DNA of 64,000 nt from Leucothrix mucor DSM 2157 (GTDB lineage Bacteria > Pseudomonadota > Gammaproteobacteria > Thiotrichales > Thiotrichaceae), in NCBI RefSeq assembly GCF_000419525.1, contig NZ_ATTE01000001.1, positions 62,001 to 126,000 on the forward strand. Reading direction: 5' to 3'. Positions 53,446 to 63,120 of the stretch are shown one piece after another. The notes beneath the pieces are model-generated. The model was given only the letters and a program-made list of their open reading frames with translations, was not told where the DNA came from and did no database searches. Each line of letters opens with the position of its first letter. Within the stretch, counting starts at the first letter, position 1. Position numbers and translations under genes: made by a program.

Positions 53446-55611
53446 TTAGTGATTAAGCCGTCTGGCGTCAAACACATTGGGCATTTGGGTGACTTTATCC
53501 AGTAAGTTGGATAGTTGTGTGACATTGCGGATTTGAATGCTAAGCGTCAGGTGTGAAGTCAGCTCTGTAGAGCCGCGGCGCGTAGATATGTTGGCCACAT
53601 TCACTTGCTCTTTGGCTAAGATGGTCGAGATATCACGTAATAAGCCGGGCTGGTTCAAGCCGTGGATTTGAATATCAACTTTATAGCTGGTGTCTTCCTC
53701 GCCCCAGTCAGCTTCCACCAGTCTGACCACTTGCTCTGGCATCAGGTTGTCTTCCTTGATGTTCGGGCAGTCAGTGCGGTGAATAGTGATCCCTCGTCCC
53801 ATTGTGATGTAACCAATAATGTCATCGCCGGGGACTGGTTTGCAGCAATTTGCGGTATCGACTAGTAGGTCACTGACGCCGCGAATTTGAATCCCGCTAC
53901 CTTTGCCTTGGTCTTTAACTTTGATGCGACGAAAGTGGACTTCGTCTTCATGGGTGTTGCTGTCATCTAGCGCATCAGTAAGTTGATTGGAGCTAATATC
54001 ACCCCGGCCAAGGCCGATTAGTAGCTCATTCTCTGACTGTATACTGAGGCGCTTACAAAGGCTTGCAAGGTCGATTTTCTTGAGACCTAGTCGCTGTTGT
54101 TCCTGCTCAAGTAACGCTAAGCCATCTTCGCGGTTTTTACCATGATCTTGTTGGCGGAACCACTGGCGGATTTTGCTGCGAGAACTGGAAGAGTTGGTAT
54201 AGCCAAGTGCTGGCTTGAGCCACTTAGGGTTTGGCCGCTCCTCTTTGCCGGTCAGGATTTCGATTTGCTCGCCATTACAAAGTGCGTAGGTTAGTGGGAC
54301 TATCTTGCCGTTAACTTTGGCGCCTTGGCAGCGGTGGCCAACTTTGGTATGGATTGCATAAGCAAAATCGATCGGGGTTGAGCCTTTGGATAGATCTAGT
54401 ACTTCGCCTTTTGGGGTCAGTACAAAGACTCTGTCCGGAAAGATTTCGGAGCGGAAGTCTTCCAGTAATTCTTCGCCGGATTCATCGTGATCCAGTAGGC
54501 GTCTTAGTGAAGCAACCGCACGCTCCATCGCCGAGTCATTAGCGCCGCCTTCTTTGTAGCGCCAGTGTGCTGCAACACCCAGTTCTGCAAAGGTGTGCAT
54601 GTCTTTGGTGCGAATCTGAATTTCAACATACTTGCCATCTGGTCCAATCACAACGGTATGCAGTGACTGGTAGCCATTTTGCTTGCGGTTGTTAATGTAG
54701 TCATCCAGCTCTGCCGGGACGTGTTTCCAGTTCATGTGAACCAGCCCCAGTACCTCGTAGCATTCGCGAACATTCTCAACAACCACTCGCACTGCGCGCA
54801 AGTCATACAGCTGGTCTATTGTCAGCTGCTTGCGTTGCATCTTTTTCCAGATGCTGTAAATGTGCTTAGGTCGCCCATAAACAATCGCATCAAAGCCTTC
54901 GTTATTTAAGATTTTTTGGAAGTCTTTGGTGAATCTTTCAAGGTATAGCTCGCGCTCAATGCGTCGATTGTCCAGAGACTTGGCAATCTTTTTATAAGTA
55001 GTCGGCTCAAGGTAGTGAAATGAGCGGTCTTCTAATTCCCATTTAAGCTGGCTGATACCTAAGCGGTTAGCCAGTGGGGCGAAGATGTCCATGGTCTCTT
55101 GAGCAATTGCCGTGCGCTCGTAGGCTTGCGCTGAGGATAGTACTCTCAAGTGTTGTAAGCGCCAGGCCAGCATAATCAAAACGGCTCTAACGTCGTCAAC
55201 CATCGCTAGCAGCATGCGTCGTAGTCTTTCTGCTTGCTCTGGCCCTGTCATGGCTTCGCCAGACGCGGGTGGCTTGAAGTTTTGCAGCCACTGAACATTT
55301 TTGACTAGGTTGGCAGCCGTTGGAGAGAACTCTTTTTCAATAACGTCAAGCGGGTAGGTTTTCTGAATTCTAAGGTCGCACAACAGAGTGGCAATCAGAG
55401 TAGGTTGGTCAACTTGAAGCCCACTCAGAATTTCAGCCACGTCAAGGCTGCTGGGGTTGGTGTTATCTTCCATATCATCTTTGGCGTCATGAATGGATGA
55501 GATAATACGTGCCAGTTGGTCTCTGTCTTCGGCAGAGTCAGTAATGTGTAAGTGGTTAACCCACTCTTGCTGGCCACGTTGGACCGTATCGCTCAATTGG
55601 CTATGCTGCAT
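53446..55611 (-). CDS. relA: RelA, (p)ppGpp synthetase
   Basis: Ribosome-activated alarmone synthetase of 721 residues. The N-terminal pseudo-hydrolase has lost the HD motif (TLIATLLCDLRIQ in place of LLHD). The synthetase is intact: YDLRAVRVVV, ELDDYINNRKQNGYQSLHTV (acidic ExDD version typical of RelA) and VEIQIRTKDMHTFAELGVAA with the catalytic Glu. TGS (TPKGEVLDLSKGSTPIDFAY), zinc-finger/helical part with ANCCKPVPGDDI, and ACT (C-terminal) follow. The opposite damage pattern is seen in SpoT (19.7 kb). Confidence 0.95.
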   Translation of the reverse strand: MQHSQLSDTVQRGQQEWVNHLHITDSAEDRDQLARIISSIHDAKDDMEDNTNPSSLDVAEILSGLQVDQPTLIATLLCDLRIQKTYPLDVIEKEFSPTAANLVKNVQWLQNFKPPASGEAMTGPEQAERLRRMLLAMVDDVRAVLIMLAWRLQHLRVLSSAQAYERTAIAQETMDIFAPLANRLGISQLKWELEDRSFHYLEPTTYKKIAKSLDNRRIERELYLERFTKDFQKILNNEGFDAIVYGRPKHIYSIWKKMQRKQLTIDQLYDLRAVRVVVENVRECYEVLGLVHMNWKHVPAELDDYINNRKQNGYQSLHTVVIGPDGKYVEIQIRTKDMHTFAELGVAAHWRYKEGGANDSAMERAVASLRRLLDHDESGEELLEDFRSEIFPDRVFVLTPKGEVLDLSKGSTPIDFAYAIHTKVGHRCQGAKVNGKIVPLTYALCNGEQIEILTGKEERPNPKWLKPALGYTNSSSSRSKIRQWFRQQDHGKNREDGLALLEQEQQRLGLKKIDLASLCKRLSIQSENELLIGLGRGDISSNQLTDALDDSNTHEDEVHFRRIKVKDQGKGSGIQIRGVSDLLVDTANCCKPVPGDDIIGYITMGRGITIHRTDCPNIKEDNLMPEQVVRLVEADWGEEDTSYKVDIQIHGLNQPGLLRDISTILAKEQVNVANISTRRGSTELTSHLTLSIQIRNVTQLSNLLDKVTQMPNVFDARRLNH

Positions 55612-55731
55612 GCTTGAATATCATGGTAGTTTGTTATGGATTGCTGACGGATTTTAGCCAGATGCTCGCAGCACTAATGGCTTGCGGTGGCTGCGGTAGC
55701 GTAGTTGGGTTTCGTAATATTATTGGCGTGG

Positions 55732-55740
55732 AGTATAGCA
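55732..55740 (-). promoter_or_regulatory. Extended -10 promoter candidate of relA
   Basis: On the minus strand TGC-TATACT matches an extended -10 element; the start would be about 55725, giving a leader of about 114 nt. No good -35 is present. A 10-bp inverted repeat (AGCATTCATT at 55737-55746 with AATGAATGCT at 55787-55796) begins within it. Confidence 0.4.
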
Positions 55741-55860
55741 TTCATTGGAGAGGATTGCCGTTGCTAGGGGTGAATATTCCGTAACGAATGAATGCTAACT
55801 AGACGCCGTCAAGATATGTTTTGCCTATTTGTGCTGTTATTTTTTACAATTATGTTGCTC

Positions 55861-58044
55861 TCAGGCGGGGCTTAGGTTGGCATAAGTAAGTACCAGCCAC
55901 TTGCTGCCAGCGTTCTCAAAGTTGACTTGCACTCTGGCGTGACTGCCTGAGCCTTCGGTGTCGGTGATGGTTCCGAGCCCGAACTTATTATGAGTAACCT
56001 GTTGGCCAATATGTAAACCTGTTTCGTTACTGCCGACATTGTTGGAGCGGGCAGTATTTGCGGGCCGGTAAGGCAGTGACCAGGAAGGCGCGCTGGTTGG
56101 TCTGACTGCTTCAACGAGCTTGTCCGGGATCTCATGAATAAAGCGCGATGGCACGCCGTAATTGGTTGTTCCATACAGGCGGCGTTGCTCTGCGTAGGAA
56201 AGGACCAGCTGTTTTTCCGCGCGAGTGATGCCGACATAGCAGAGGCGGCGTTCCTCTTCCATTCTTCCTAAGTCTTCGCCCGATTGTTGGCTAGGGAATA
56301 AGTCTTCCTCTAATCCCACTAAGCAAACCAGTGGGAATTCCAGTCCTTTGGATGCGTGTAGGGTCATTAGTTGCACACAATCGTTTCCGGCTTTGCTTTG
56401 GTTGTCGCCTGCTTCGAGAGAGGCATGAGATAAGAATGCGGATAGGAAGTCCATATTGGCATGCTCATCTTCCGGACGATATTCAAAGCCTTGTGCGGCC
56501 GAGACCAATTCGTTCAGATTTTCAATGCGCGCTTCGCCTTTGTCGCCCTTGTCTTTGTTTAGGTAGTGCTGCTTAAGTTGGGTGTGCTTGATGGTGTGAT
56601 CAACTTGTTCCTCAAGCGCTAAGCCTGAAATGCTTTCGGCCATTTCGCCGATCAGTCGAATGAAGTTGCTAACTGCATTGCCTGCTCGGGCAGTAAAGTA
56701 GTTTGATTCGAGTAGAGCGTGTGTGGCTTGCCATAGTGAGGATTGGCTGTCACGTGCATAGTCGCGAATCGCAGTCAGTGTCTTGTCACCAATACCGCGC
56801 GGTGGTTGGTTAATGACACGGTCGAAAGATGGGTCGTCGTGGCGGTTTGCAGTCAGGCGTAAATAGGCGAGGGCGTCTTTGATTTCAGCACGGTCAAAAA
56901 AGCGCTGGCCGCCATAGATTCGGTATGGAATGCCGGCTTCAATCAGGATGCTTTCAAAAACGCGTGACTGGGCGTTTGAACGGTACAGGATTGCGCATTC
57001 CTGGTGCGAATTGCCTTGCTGTACCCAGTTGCGAATACGTGAAACAACATGACGTGCCTCGTCGTTTTCATCGTTGGCAACGTATAGCTTGATTAGCTCG
57101 CCTTCGCCGGAGTCGGTCCATAGCTTCTTGCCTAGGCGCCCTTGGTTGTTATTAATCAGTGCGTTGGCCGCATCCAGAATGTTGCCGGTTGAACGGTAAT
57201 TTTGCTCTAGTCGAATTGTCGTGGTGTCGGGAAAATCCTTTGAAAAATTCTGAATGTTTTCAATTTTTGCGCCACGCCAGCCATAGATGGATTGGTCGTC
57301 GTCGCCCACCGCAAAGGGTTGTGCAGAGTCACCGGCAATCAGGCGTAACCACGCGTATTGCAGTGTATTGGTGTCTTGAAATTCGTCGATCAGTAGGTGT
57401 CTGAATCGCTGACGGTATTGTCTGAGAAGCTCAGGGTTGTCCCGTAAGAGCTCTAGTGAGCGCAATAGTAGCTCCGCAAAATCAACGACGCCGGACTGTT
57501 GGCAGTTGGTTTCATAGGCCTGATACAGCTCACGCATTTTCATGGTGTGAGGGTCGCCCTTATCTTCGATGTGCTGAGGGCGCTCGCCACGGTCTTTGCT
57601 AGCGTTAATAAACCATTGGGTTTGTCTGGCGGGCCAATGCGCTTCATCCAGTCCTAAGTTGCGTGAGATGCGCTTGATGAGCCTTAGTTGATCGTCACTG
57701 TCGATAATCTGGAAGAGTTGCGGCAAATTGGCTTCCTGCCAATGACGTCGCAATAAGCGATGCGACAGGCTGTGAAAGGTGCCTACCCACATGCCGCCCG
57801 CTGGTGTTTCCAGAAGCTGCTCAATACGGCCACGCATTTCGGCGGCGGCCTTATTGGTGAATGTCACCGCGAGTATGCCGAAAGGGGAGCACTGTTCAAC
57901 TTGTATTAGCCAAGCGATACGGTGCACCAAGACGCGGGTCTTACCACTACCGGCTCCGGCAAGGACTAAAATGGGCGAAGCGGGGGCAGAAACTGCCTGG
58001 CGCTGTGGCTTGTTGAGGCTATCGAGTAAGTGAGAAACATCCAT
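55861..58044 (-). CDS. uvrD: DNA helicase II (UvrD)
   Basis: Superfamily 1 3'-5' helicase for nucleotide excision and mismatch repair. The 727-residue protein shows Walker A LAGAGSGKTRVLVHRIAWLI, AVTFTNKAAAEM, GTFHSLSHRLLRRH, LIDEFQDTNTLQYAWLRLIA, VGDDDQSIYGWRGA, LEQNYRST, VQLMTLHASKGLEFPLVCLV and YVGITRAEKQLVLSYAEQR; a C-terminal tail ends in the UvrD-specific SHARVQVNFENAGSKWLVLT. Length matches E. coli UvrD (720). It is convergent with nothing; relA follows on the same strand after 249 bp. Confidence 0.96.
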   Translation of the reverse strand: MDVSHLLDSLNKPQRQAVSAPASPILVLAGAGSGKTRVLVHRIAWLIQVEQCSPFGILAVTFTNKAAAEMRGRIEQLLETPAGGMWVGTFHSLSHRLLRRHWQEANLPQLFQIIDSDDQLRLIKRISRNLGLDEAHWPARQTQWFINASKDRGERPQHIEDKGDPHTMKMRELYQAYETNCQQSGVVDFAELLLRSLELLRDNPELLRQYRQRFRHLLIDEFQDTNTLQYAWLRLIAGDSAQPFAVGDDDQSIYGWRGAKIENIQNFSKDFPDTTTIRLEQNYRSTGNILDAANALINNNQGRLGKKLWTDSGEGELIKLYVANDENDEARHVVSRIRNWVQQGNSHQECAILYRSNAQSRVFESILIEAGIPYRIYGGQRFFDRAEIKDALAYLRLTANRHDDPSFDRVINQPPRGIGDKTLTAIRDYARDSQSSLWQATHALLESNYFTARAGNAVSNFIRLIGEMAESISGLALEEQVDHTIKHTQLKQHYLNKDKGDKGEARIENLNELVSAAQGFEYRPEDEHANMDFLSAFLSHASLEAGDNQSKAGNDCVQLMTLHASKGLEFPLVCLVGLEEDLFPSQQSGEDLGRMEEERRLCYVGITRAEKQLVLSYAEQRRLYGTTNYGVPSRFIHEIPDKLVEAVRPTSAPSWSLPYRPANTARSNNVGSNETGLHIGQQVTHNKFGLGTITDTEGSGSHARVQVNFENAGSKWLVLTYANLSPA

Positions 58045-58211
58045 TTGCGAATTGTAGCGGTTTTGCGGTGTGATATGCCACGGTTGCGGCGTAATTAACT
58101 GATTTTGAATTTAAGTTTCTGTGTATCCGTTATGGCCTGTGGTAGGCTCATTCAGTTGTCACGGGTAGTCGCAAGGTTTGCCCGGTTTATTGAGCTAAGA
58201 GGTTTGTCAGA

Positions 58212-58631
58212 GTGGTAAAAATGTATCGGCATCTGGTGCATCAAGGGATTGTCTGGGTGCGGTATTTGCGGCGTATTAAGCCCGTTAAATACAGTTTTTT
58301 CGCGGTGTTGGTGCTGCTGATGGTGGCTGGTATTAAAGTGGCGACAATGCCATTGGAGTTTCCTGAAAGCCTTCAGCTCAATGATAAAGTTATCCACATC
58401 ATCGTTTTCTTTGGTTTTGCGGTGCTGGTGGATTTGGTTTCCTCGCGTGAGCCATTTTGGTTGTGGAAGGCTTTGCCGTTGATTGTTTACGGAATAGGGA
58501 TTGAGGTGCTTCAGTACTTTAGTCCGGACCGTAGTTTTTCAGTGCTTGATGCGATAGCGGATGTTGGTGGCGTGTTGCTGTATTGGCTTCTGAAGCAGAT
58601 TGTCTATTGGATGGATCGGCGCGGACTTTAA
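58212..58631 (+). CDS. VanZ-like small membrane protein
   Basis: A 139-residue protein with about four hydrophobic segments (YSFFAVLVLLMVAGIKVATM, VIHIIVFFGFAVLVDLVSSR, LPLIVYGIGIEVLQYFSPDR and VLLYWLLKQIVYW). The LNDKVIHIIVFFGFAVL and GIGIEVLQYFSPDRSFSVLD blocks are typical of the VanZ/YoaI-like family. VanZ was first linked to teicoplanin resistance in Enterococcus; the function in proteobacteria is unknown. GTG at 58212 (AGAGG 10 bp upstream) is preferred over ATG at 58221. It stands before the ATP synthase promoter. Confidence 0.75.
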   Translation: MVKMYRHLVHQGIVWVRYLRRIKPVKYSFFAVLVLLMVAGIKVATMPLEFPESLQLNDKVIHIIVFFGFAVLVDLVSSREPFWLWKALPLIVYGIGIEVLQYFSPDRSFSVLDAIADVGGVLLYWLLKQIVYWMDRRGL

Positions 58632-58780
58632 TCCCTATAAGTTGAGGGTAATTATTGGGCCTTGTAATACTTATTTTGCATGCCTTGTATTTGCTGGTTT
58701 GTGAGCTGTATTAATATGACAGAAATGTGTTGAAAGCGAGATTTGGCGGGCTTTGTAGTTGGTTCGCAGCAATTGTGTAG

Positions 58781-58809
58781 TTGACCGTCAAACGGCTTAT
58801 CTTTATACT
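58781..58809 (+). promoter_or_regulatory. Promoter of the atp operon
   Basis: TTGACC (58781-58786), 17 bp, TATACT (58804-58809) place the start near 58816, about 46 nt before atpI. A small GAACC/GGTTC hairpin lies in the leader. Confidence 0.7.
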
Positions 58810-58861
58810 GCGCTGACTATTTAGAACCTGTTTGGGTTCAATATCTATATCACTCTGAGGA

Positions 58862-59221
58862 ATGGACTTGCAACGACTGCTAACAATTCAGGCTAGCTTG
58901 GTACTGGTTGCTATCTTGGCAACACTTTACTCCTTGGGTGGCGACTCATTCACTGCAGCCTTATTCGGTGGCGCAGTAGCAATGGCAAATACTATTCTTC
59001 TATCACGACGTTTGAGCTCTGCCAGTGCGATGGCAGAAGACAGTCCTGATATTGGGGTGATGACTCTCTATGTTGGAGTGATCCAGCGATTTATTTTTGT
59101 GCTAGCGATGTTCGTGGTCGGCATGGGTTTGCTTAAGTTAAATCCAATCCCACTGCTAGGAACGTTTGCGTTGGCTCAGTTGGGATATATGATTGGCGGC
59201 GTACAGCAGTCCTCGAAATAG
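58862..59221 (+). CDS. atpI: ATP synthase protein I
   Basis: A 119-residue membrane protein with four hydrophobic stretches that assists c-ring assembly. It has the family's weak sequence conservation (LFGGAVAMANTILLSRRL, GLLKLNPIPLLGTFALAQLG). The ATG is only 2 bp behind AGGA, so the TTG at 58868 may be the real start. First gene of atpIBEFHAG. Confidence 0.85.
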   Translation: MDLQRLLTIQASLVLVAILATLYSLGGDSFTAALFGGAVAMANTILLSRRLSSASAMAEDSPDIGVMTLYVGVIQRFIFVLAMFVVGMGLLKLNPIPLLGTFALAQLGYMIGGVQQSSK

Positions 59222-59279
59222 GATTGCAGATGGTATGCGCAATGACAGAATTATTAACTTTTATAGAGGTGGGTAGATT

Positions 59280-60143
59280 GTGAGCGAAGCTAATGCGCCA
59301 GCAATTTCGAGCCCTGTTGAGTATATACAGCACCATTTGCAAAATGGAAGTATCGGAGGGAAGCCAGAGTCTTTGGTTGATTTCGGTGTTTTCTTTTGGG
59401 ATATCTTTTTGGTGACTGTAATTCTTGCAGGTATTTTTGCATTTGTTTCCTGGAAGGTCGGTAAAAATCTGGATCCAGATAAGCCAACAGGAATGCAGAA
59501 TATTCTCGAGCTAATCGTTGAGTTTGTTAATCAACAAGTGAAAGATATATTTCCTGACGCGGACAAGTGGATTGGTCCTCTGGCTATTACCATCTTCATT
59601 ATGGTTATCCTAATGAACACGATGGATATTATACCAGTAGACTTGATACCGTCCTTTGTTGCAGGTGTTGCCAGTATCTTTGGTGTTGACCCACATCACG
59701 TTTACTTCAAGGCCGTACCAACGACTAACTTGGATACAACATTTGCACTGGCTCTGATGGTGTTCTGCCTGATTATGTTTTACAACATCAAGAGCAAAGG
59801 TCTGGTTGGTTACCTGATGGTATTCCTGACTCACCCGTTCAGTGCTAAAGCGTTGCCCGTTAAAATCATTCTTGCCCCTGCGAATGTCATGATGACCATT
59901 ATTGAAGAGCTTGCTAAGCCGATCAGTATGGGCTTACGACTATTCGGAAACATGTTCGCGGGTGAGTTGTTGTTCTTGCTGATCGCACTATTGGGTGTGG
60001 GCTGGGCAATGCCAGGTCAGATCGTTCTTGGCTCACTATGGTCAATTTTCCACATCATGGTAATTATTCTGCAGGCATATATCTTTATGCTGCTGACAGT
60101 GATCTTCTTAGGTCTTGCCAGTCAGAAAGTTGAGCACCACTAA
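59280..60143 (+). CDS. atpB: ATP synthase subunit a
   Basis: Proton channel of F0. The 287-residue protein has several helices; the essential Arg is in KPISMGLRLFGNMFAGELLF, and the C-terminal half has FHIMVIILQAYIFMLLTVIF. The start is GTG at 59280 with AGGTGGG 8 bp upstream. It is followed by a U-rich leader for atpE. Confidence 0.96.
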   Translation: MSEANAPAISSPVEYIQHHLQNGSIGGKPESLVDFGVFFWDIFLVTVILAGIFAFVSWKVGKNLDPDKPTGMQNILELIVEFVNQQVKDIFPDADKWIGPLAITIFIMVILMNTMDIIPVDLIPSFVAGVASIFGVDPHHVYFKAVPTTNLDTTFALALMVFCLIMFYNIKSKGLVGYLMVFLTHPFSAKALPVKIILAPANVMMTIIEELAKPISMGLRLFGNMFAGELLFLLIALLGVGWAMPGQIVLGSLWSIFHIMVIILQAYIFMLLTVIFLGLASQKVEHH

Positions 60144-60193
60144 TCTTTTTTTGTTTTTAAGTTTTTTTATTTTATTGTTTTAGGAGTTTCACA
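60144..60193 (+). promoter_or_regulatory. U-rich translation-enhancer region of atpE
   Basis: The 50 nt between atpB and atpE are largely T (TCTTTTTTTG, GTTTTTTTATTTTATTG) before the strong TTAGGAG ribosome site. In E. coli a U-rich element before atpE boosts translation to reach the high c-subunit stoichiometry; this region looks equivalent. Confidence 0.6.
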
Positions 60194-60478
60194 ATGGATG
60201 CAACAGTAGTATCTGAAATCGTATCATCAACTGCATTAGTTGTAGGTATCGTTCTGGCAGCAGCAGCATTTGGTTCTGCGCTGGGTTGGGGTTTGATCTG
60301 TTCTAAGTTCATCGAAGGTATCGCTCGTCAGCCTGAGATGCGTGCTCAGTTAACTGGTCAGATGTTGTTCACTGGTGGTTTGATGGAAGCATTCCCAATG
60401 ATCGTATTGGGTATTTCAATGTGGTTTATCTTTGCAAACCCGTTCTTAGATGCAGCAAGAACAGCGATTGGCAGCTAA
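60194..60478 (+). CDS. atpE: ATP synthase subunit c
   Basis: A 94-residue hairpin membrane protein that forms the rotor ring. Helix 1 contains VVGIVLAAAAFGSALGWGLI, the polar loop ARQPEMRAQL, and helix 2 GGLMEAFPMIVLGISMWFIF with the ion-binding Glu in MEAFP. The residue after Glu is Ala rather than Ser/Thr, which argues for proton, not sodium, coupling. It has its own good ribosome site. Confidence 0.97.
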   Translation: MDATVVSEIVSSTALVVGIVLAAAAFGSALGWGLICSKFIEGIARQPEMRAQLTGQMLFTGGLMEAFPMIVLGISMWFIFANPFLDAARTAIGS

Positions 60479-60530
60479 TTACCCTTCCGTGTTAGAGAAG
60501 TTTAAAACTTAACATTCGGAGAGAGTAATT

Positions 60531-61001
60531 ATGAATGTCACAGCTACCCTGTTTGGACAGTTAATCGTATTTACTGTCCTAATCTGGTTCGTCAAGCAGT
60601 ATCTGTGGGAGCCTATAATCAACACGTTGGAAGATCGTAAGTCACGTGTTGCAGAAGGGTTGGCAGCTGCTGAAGAAGGTCATAAGTTCGAAGAACAAGC
60701 ACAGAAGCAAGTTGAGAAAGAGCTGGGTGCAGCAAAATCTCAATCAGCGGACTTGATTGTTCAAGCTCAGAAGCGTGCATCTGAAATCGTTGAAAAAGCG
60801 AAGGCAGATGCGGTCGGTGAAGCAAATCGCATTAAATCAGCTGCTGAAGCTGAGATTGCGATGGAGCGTAGCCGTGCGTCTGAAGAGCTTCGTTCTCAAG
60901 TGTCTTCATTAGCGATAAGCGGTGCTGAAAAGATCCTAGGTAAGGAAATTGACAGTAAAGTTCACGCTAAAGCGTTGGCTGATCTAGCTGCAAAAATTTA
61001 G
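60531..61001 (+). CDS. atpF: ATP synthase subunit b
   Basis: Peripheral stalk subunit of 156 residues, exactly the E. coli size. One N-terminal membrane helix (GQLIVFTVLIWFVKQYLWEP), then a long charged coiled-coil helix. AtpH follows 11 bp later. Confidence 0.96.
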   Translation: MNVTATLFGQLIVFTVLIWFVKQYLWEPIINTLEDRKSRVAEGLAAAEEGHKFEEQAQKQVEKELGAAKSQSADLIVQAQKRASEIVEKAKADAVGEANRIKSAAEAEIAMERSRASEELRSQVSSLAISGAEKILGKEIDSKVHAKALADLAAKI

Positions 61002-61012
61002 GTGGTGCCACA

Positions 61013-61546
61013 ATGTCTGAATTGACAACTGCTGCACGCCCATATGCTAAAGCTGTTTTTGAGATCGCTGAGGCGGCAGGTTCTTTAGACTCTTGGTCTG
61101 AACAGCTTGCAACCATGGCGTCGATTGTTTCTGCGGAGGGTTCAGCTAAACTGCTGAACAATCCTAAGACCAGTGCAAAACAGAAGATTGATACCTTTGT
61201 TGAGGTTGCCGACGGCAGCTTGAACGAGCAAGGTATCAACTTGCTGAAGTCACTTGGTGAGAACAATCGTTTCGCATTGTTACCGGACATATCTTTGATA
61301 TTTGAAGATATGAAGTCTGAAGCTCAAGGTGAGGTAGAGGTCAAGTTAATTGCCGCTGCTGAAGTTGGCCAAGAGCCCCACGATGCGATTGTCACAGCGT
61401 TAGAAAAGCGTTTGGGTCGTAAAGTTAAACTAATTACCAGTATCGATGAGTCCTTAATGGGCGGCGCGATTGTACGCGTAGGTGATTTGGTAATTGATGG
61501 TTCGCTTCAAGGTCGTTTTCACTCGCTGAAAGCTAGCTTGAGCTGA
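61013..61546 (+). CDS. atpH: ATP synthase subunit delta
   Basis: F1 subunit that links F1 to the b stalk. 177 residues, same as E. coli. Family regions are the N-terminal [20 protein letters not shown] and the C-terminal [20 protein letters not shown]. It is 16 bp from atpA. Confidence 0.96.
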   Translation: MSELTTAARPYAKAVFEIAEAAGSLDSWSEQLATMASIVSAEGSAKLLNNPKTSAKQKIDTFVEVADGSLNEQGINLLKSLGENNRFALLPDISLIFEDMKSEAQGEVEVKLIAAAEVGQEPHDAIVTALEKRLGRKVKLITSIDESLMGGAIVRVGDLVIDGSLQGRFHSLKASLS

Positions 61547-61562
61547 TATAGAGGAATATCTA

Positions 61563-63104
61563 ATGCAACTGAACCCAACTGAAATCAGTGATCTGATTAA
61601 GAAGCGTATTGCTAGCTTCGAAGCAGACTCTGAAGCCCGTACAGAGGGTACGATCGTCTCTGTAATGGACGGTATCGTTCGCATCCATGGTCTCGGCGAT
61701 GTGATGTCTGGTGAGATGATTGAATTTTCGACAGGTACTTATGGTCTGGCGCTTAACTTAGAGCGTGATTCTGTCGGTGCGGTAGTCTTGGGTGACTACA
61801 AGAACATTAAAGAAGGCGATACAGTCAAATGTACTGGCCGTATTTTGGAAGTGCCAATCGGTCCTGAGCTAATGGGTCGCGTTGTTGACTCACTGGGTCA
61901 GCCAATCGATGGTAAAGGTGCAATTGAGACTAAGGCATTTGGTCCAATCGAGCGCGTTGCTCCTGGCGTTATCGACCGTAAGTCGGTTGATCAGCCAATG
62001 GAAACTGGTATCAAAGCATTGGATGCGATGGTTCCGGTTGGTCGTGGTCAGCGTGAGTTGATCATCGGTGACCGTCAGACTGGTAAGACTGCAATCGCTA
62101 TCGATGCAATCATCAACCAGAAAGGCAAAGGCGTTAAGTGTATTTATGTTGCTGTTGGCCAAAAGGCTTCATCAGTAGCAGGTATCGTCCGTAAGCTTGA
62201 AGAATACGGCGCGATGGATTACACAATCGTTGTTGCGGCCAACGCTTCTGACCCTGCGTCTATGCAGTATCTTGCGCCATACGCCGGTTGTGCGATGGGT
62301 GAGTACTTCCGTGACCGTGGTGAAGATGCGCTGATCATCTACGATGATTTGACTAAGCAAGCATGGGCTTACCGTCAGGTATCTTTGTTGCTACGTCGTC
62401 CGCCAGGTCGTGAAGCATATCCTGGAGACGTTTTCTATCTTCACTCCCGCCTACTTGAGCGTGCTGCTCGTGTTAACGCTGACTATGTTGAGCGTATGAC
62501 AAATGGTGAAGTGAAAGGTAAGACAGGTTCTTTGACTGCTTATCCAATCATCGAGACACAAGAAGGTGACGTATCTGCATTCGTTGCAACCAACGTTATC
62601 TCTATCACCGATGGTCAGATCTTCCTGGATACTGATTTGTTCAACTCAGGTAACCGCCCTGCGATTGATGCTGGTTTGTCAGTATCTCGTGTAGGTGGTG
62701 CTGCTCAGACTAAGATCATCAAGAAATTGGGTGGTGGTGTTCGTCTTGACTTGGCTCAGTATCGTGAATTGGCAGCTTTCTCTCAGTTTGCTTCTGATCT
62801 TGATGAAGGTACTCGTAAGCAGCTTGAGCGCGGTCAGCGTGTAACAGCTCTGATGAGTCAGCCTCAGTACTCTCCATTGAAAACGGGTGAGCTTGGTTTG
62901 GTGCTTTTTGCAGCGAACGAAGGTTTCTTGGATGATATCGAAGTAGCTAAGGTTGGTGATTTTGAGTCTGCACTACGTGCTTATGCTAACTCTGAAAAAT
63001 CAGACTTTATGGACTCTATAAACAAGTCCGGTAGTTACAGCGATGAAATTGCTGGTGAAATGCGTAGTTTGATTGAAGATTTTAAATCCAAAAGTACTTG
63101 GTAA
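61563..63104 (+). CDS. atpA: ATP synthase subunit alpha
   Basis: Regulatory nucleotide-binding F1 subunit of 513 residues (same as E. coli). Walker [16 protein letters not shown], Walker B region [34 protein letters not shown] and the signature [34 protein letters not shown]. Confidence 0.98.
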   Translation: MQLNPTEISDLIKKRIASFEADSEARTEGTIVSVMDGIVRIHGLGDVMSGEMIEFSTGTYGLALNLERDSVGAVVLGDYKNIKEGDTVKCTGRILEVPIGPELMGRVVDSLGQPIDGKGAIETKAFGPIERVAPGVIDRKSVDQPMETGIKALDAMVPVGRGQRELIIGDRQTGKTAIAIDAIINQKGKGVKCIYVAVGQKASSVAGIVRKLEEYGAMDYTIVVAANASDPASMQYLAPYAGCAMGEYFRDRGEDALIIYDDLTKQAWAYRQVSLLLRRPPGREAYPGDVFYLHSRLLERAARVNADYVERMTNGEVKGKTGSLTAYPIIETQEGDVSAFVATNVISITDGQIFLDTDLFNSGNRPAIDAGLSVSRVGGAAQTKIIKKLGGGVRLDLAQYRELAAFSQFASDLDEGTRKQLERGQRVTALMSQPQYSPLKTGELGLVLFAANEGFLDDIEVAKVGDFESALRAYANSEKSDFMDSINKSGSYSDEIAGEMRSLIEDFKSKSTW

Positions 63105-63120
63105 CGGGAGGTAACGTCCC

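Noticed and set aside
58212-58631. VanZ-like gene as glycopeptide resistance
   Set aside because: VanZ-like proteins are widespread housekeeping membrane proteins; no van genes or mobile element signs are present.
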